From an uncultured Clostridium sp. (GTDB lineage: Bacteria > Bacillota > Clostridia > TANB77 > CAG-508): a DNA stretch of 6,014 nt. Each line of letters opens with the position of its first letter. Position 1 is the stretch's first letter. Below are positions 5,951 to 6,014 of this stretch, one piece after another. Position numbers and translations under genes: made by a program. Under the pieces are notes generated by a model. The model was not told the DNA's origin. It made no database searches and saw nothing but the letters and a program-made list of their open reading frames with translations. The stretch spans positions 1 through 6,014 of the forward strand of contig USOM01000061.1 of assembly GCA_900556345.1 (NCBI GenBank), in the 5' to 3' direction.

Positions 5951-6008
5951 CCAATATGGCTGTTTTTAAAAATTGTAAAAAACCTGTCATAAAAATGCCA
6001 AAACACAT
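5951..6008 (-). other. Out-of-frame SigK pro-sequence-like segment
   Basis: ATGs at 5988-5990 and, in the same frame, 6006-6008 open a frame reading MTGFLQFLKTAILVV, a hydrophobic peptide like the membrane-associating pro-sequence of SigK. This frame overruns the sigma core out of phase and stops at TAG (5874-5876). The offset from the sigma frame is one base. Removing one A from the AAAAA run at about 5967-5971 would join ATG 5988-5990 to the sigma core without a stop, giving MTGFLQFLKQPYW then LFGYITGTNLFPEPL. No strong ribosome binding site is seen before ATG 5988-5990, and the region before ATG 6006-6008 lies outside the window. The interpretation as a displaced N-terminus is inference. 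Confidence 0.4.
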
Positions 6009-6014
6009 ATAAGC

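Noticed and set aside
1..6014. CRISPR array, tRNA or rRNA genes, riboswitch, or intact insertion sequence
   Set aside because: No regularly spaced repeats, no tRNA-like cloverleaf, no rRNA signature and no transposase were seen; nearly all the sequence is taken up by minus-strand coding regions with short gaps.

Overview
The window comes from a strongly AT-rich, Gram-positive-type genome, most likely a gut-type, spore-forming member of the Clostridia or a close relative. The evidence is a SigK-type sporulation sigma factor, a sortase, AGGAG-type ribosome binding sites, TAA as the usual stop codon, and the non-orthologous epoxyqueuosine reductase QueH. The assignment to a lineage is inference from gene content and composition. 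All genes lie on the minus strand, so the biological reading order runs from the right end (6014) to the left end (1).

Right end (about 5306-6008): a SigK/SigE-type sigma factor. Its conserved core is intact. Its N-terminus is odd: a hydrophobic, pro-sequence-like peptide is encoded just upstream in a different frame, and the frame of the sigma core has a stop there and no convincing start. Next, 5226-5305 holds a good sigma-A-type promoter with an extended -10.

From that promoter a compact run of genes begins: a membrane-anchored sortase (4533-5225), an Alg14/PssD-type glycosyltransferase subunit (4054-4530), its Alg13/PssE-type catalytic partner (3505-3984), the Holliday-junction helicase RuvB (2477-3487), two unrecognised proteins of 381 and 142 residues, QueH (280-834), and a partial unknown gene running off the left end (1-247). 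Gaps are 2-36 bases, apart from the 69-base gap between the two glycosyltransferase subunits. I see no terminator between the genes, so the run could be one operon.

The genes mix cell-surface functions (sortase, two-part glycosyltransferase) with housekeeping ones (RuvB, QueH). RuvB followed by a queuosine gene echoes the common ruvAB-queA-tgt neighbourhood of Firmicutes, but ruvA, queA and tgt are not in this window.

The most notable non-coding element is a perfect inverted repeat with 20-base arms and a GGGGACGG core. It fills almost the whole gap between the two glycosyltransferase genes and looks like a dispersed REP/MITE-type element. The two subunits also share one reading frame, separated by a single TGA. 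I do not see a clearly new defence or mobile system. The best leads are the palindrome, the broken sigma N-terminus, and the unknown pair between ruvB and queH.
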